Assembly: GCA_937958345.1 (NCBI GenBank) | Contig: CALGNW010000136.1 | Span: 1 to 15,640 of the forward strand | DNA: 15,640 nt | Direction: 5' to 3' | DNA from: an uncultured Neomegalonema sp. | GTDB taxonomy: Bacteria; Pseudomonadota; Alphaproteobacteria; Rhodobacterales; Rhodobacteraceae | In this document: in pieces, positions 14,517 to 15,640 of the stretch | Position numbering within the stretch: position 1 is the first letter of the stretch | How the letters are laid out: each line of letters begins with the position of its first letter | Position numbers and translations under genes: made by a program | Notes under the pieces: generated by a model | What the model was told of the DNA's origin: nothing | Seen by the model: the letters and a program-made list of their open reading frames with translations, nothing else | Databases searched by the model: none

Positions 14517-15640
14517 GCGCTCGCCCGCGCATCGCGTTTGACATAGCCCAGCAGAGCGGTGAGGGCCGCAGGCGTCATCCCGTCGATCCGCGATGCCTGC
14601 CCGAGCGTCCTCGGTTGGGTCTGCGTCAATTTTGATTTCAATTCGTTCGAAAGACCGTGAACGTCAGCGTAGTCGAGTGTCTTTGGCAGCATGAGCGCCT
14701 CGTCGCGCCGGAAGGCTTCGACGTCCGCCGCCTGACGGTCAAGATACGACGCGTAAAGGGCATCTATCGAGAGCTGCTTGAAGGCCGCAGCGGTAATTGA
14801 ACCTGCCTCCGGCCAAATCGCCTTGATCTGCTCGGGACTCACATCCTTATAGCCCATCAGTTCAAACGCTGAACGGCGACGGCCATCCTGATTGAGGTTC
14901 AATCCATGCTCGTTCGCCTCACGCGGCGTTACAGAAAGGGCCTGAAGCCGCTGGCGGCCCTCTTCCAGCGCATTCTGTTTCACGTGAAACATTGCCGAAC
15001 GCTCACCGCCGATACAGCCAATGCGCTCACCGATCGGTGTCAAACGCTGGTCCGCGTTATCTGCACGAAGGCTCAGGCGATACTCCGCCCGCGACGTGAA
15101 CATGCGATATGGCTCCGCAACACCACGGGTTACCAGATCATCGATCATCACACCGATATACCCCTCGGCACGGCTGACAACGAACTCATCGGAACCCGAA
15201 ACATAAGCAGCGGCGTTCAAACCGGCCATCAAACCCTGAGCCGCCGCCTCCTCGTAGCCTGTTGTCCCGTTGATCTGACCGGCAAGAAACAGACCCTCCA
15301 GTGATTTTAACGCCAGTGTGGGGTCGACGGCGCGGGGATCAACATAATCATACTCAATCGCATAACCCGGCTGAATGATCTTTACATTCTCAAGGCCGGG
15401 GATCGCACCGATGAACGCACGCTGCACGTCGACGGGCAACGACGTCGAAATTCCGTTCGGATAAATCGTCGGATCATCAAGGCCCTCAGGCTCAAGAAAG
15501 ATCTGGTGACTGTCCTTCTCGGCGAACCGGACAATCTTATCCTCGATGGAGGGGCAATATCGCGGTCCGACGCCCTCGATCTGACCGCCGTACAGCGCCG
15601 ACTTACCGAGGTTTTGTTCGATAATCTTATGCGCTTCGGG
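14513..15640 (-). CDS. mnmG: tRNA uridine-5-carboxymethylaminomethyl modification enzyme MnmG (GidA), 3' part
   Basis: The last 375 codons plus stop are present; the 5' end lies beyond the right edge. The frame is open to base 15640. Near that edge it reads IEGVGPRYCPSIEDKIVRF, a hallmark of MnmG, followed by HQIFLEPEGL. Further on are GLFLAGQINGTTGYEEAAAQ, a flavin-binding region, and the C-terminal helical domain (DYADVHGLSNELKSKL...ASRIDGMTPAAL), which binds MnmE. With MnmE it modifies the wobble uridine of several tRNAs. The protein is normally about 620 residues, so about 245 are missing. An apparent start near 15439 is internal. The stop overlaps the rsmG start. A parS site encodes MFHVKQ within the gene. 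Confidence 0.96.
   Translation of the reverse strand, partial: PEAHKIIEQNLGKSALYGGQIEGVGPRYCPSIEDKIVRFAEKDSHQIFLEPEGLDDPTIYPNGISTSLPVDVQRAFIGAIPGLENVKIIQPGYAIEYDYVDPRAVDPTLALKSLEGLFLAGQINGTTGYEEAAAQGLMAGLNAAAYVSGSDEFVVSRAEGYIGVMIDDLVTRGVAEPYRMFTSRAEYRLSLRADNADQRLTPIGERIGCIGGERSAMFHVKQNALEEGRQRLQALSVTPREANEHGLNLNQDGRRRSAFELMGYKDVSPEQIKAIWPEAGSITAAAFKQLSIDALYASYLDRQAADVEAFRRDEALMLPKTLDYADVHGLSNELKSKLTQTQPRTLGQASRIDGMTPAALTALLGYVKRDARASA
14976..14991. other. parS site inside mnmG
   Basis: TGTTTCACGTGAAACA is a second perfect copy, 507 bases from the one in rsmG. It is read by the mnmG frame as part of MFHVKQ. Confidence 0.97.

Noticed and set aside
14513..15439. mnmG starting internally at a TTG near 15439
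   Set aside because: The frame continues open to the window edge with conserved MnmG sequence upstream, so the true start is outside.
1..15640. CRISPR arrays, insertion sequences, tRNA or rRNA genes
   Set aside because: No regularly spaced repeats, transposase-like frames, terminal inverted repeats with target duplications, or RNA gene signatures were seen on either strand.

Overview
This window looks like chromosomal DNA from an alphaproteobacterium, most likely Rhodobacterales (Roseobacter/Rhodobacter relatives). The evidence is the mnmG-rsmG-parA-parB block with embedded parS sites, an NAD-linked formate dehydrogenase subunit of the NuoE-NuoF fusion type, a ScfR-family (RamB/PccR-like) regulator, and a histidine kinase fused to an SLC5 transporter. 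The sequence is GC-rich and densely packed with stop/start overlaps. No transposons, phage genes, tRNAs, rRNAs or CRISPR arrays were seen. No gap between genes exceeds 300 bases; the longest is the 223-base divergent region at 7082-7304.

Layout. (1) 1-1716, minus strand: the 5' part of a formate dehydrogenase beta subunit, preceded in the same orientation by a LysR-type regulator. (2) 1833-7081, minus strand: a complete five-gene branched-chain amino acid/amide-type (HAAT) ABC transporter. It runs from a Tat-exported binding protein through permeases LivH and LivM to ATPases LivG and LivF. One strong hairpin separates the binding protein from the permeases and another follows LivF. (3) 7305-12233, plus strand, divergent from the transporter: a ScfR-type regulator, a stand-alone receiver, a two-helix small membrane protein and a 902-residue SLC5-STAC-histidine kinase. 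The last three overlap by 1 and 4 bases. (4) 12189-15640, minus strand: parB, parA, rsmG and the 3' part of mnmG, with two perfect parS sites inside rsmG and mnmG. This block usually lies near the chromosome origin.

How the parts may work together. The divergent region holds several copies of a TTTGTAAA-like word, one base from the TTTGCAAA word that I recall for RamB/PccR-type regulators. One copy touches the presumed ribosome-binding site of the ScfR gene, and others lie on the transporter side. My reading, which is inference, is that 5714-12233 is one nutrient-response module. The ABC transporter imports a substrate, ScfR senses a derived acyl-CoA, and the SLC5-STAC kinase with its small subunit senses or imports a small solute and signals to the receiver. 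This possible carboxylate-sensing module is the most interesting item here. The par/gid end is housekeeping: ParA and ParB act on parS for chromosome segregation, while RsmG and MnmG modify rRNA and tRNA.
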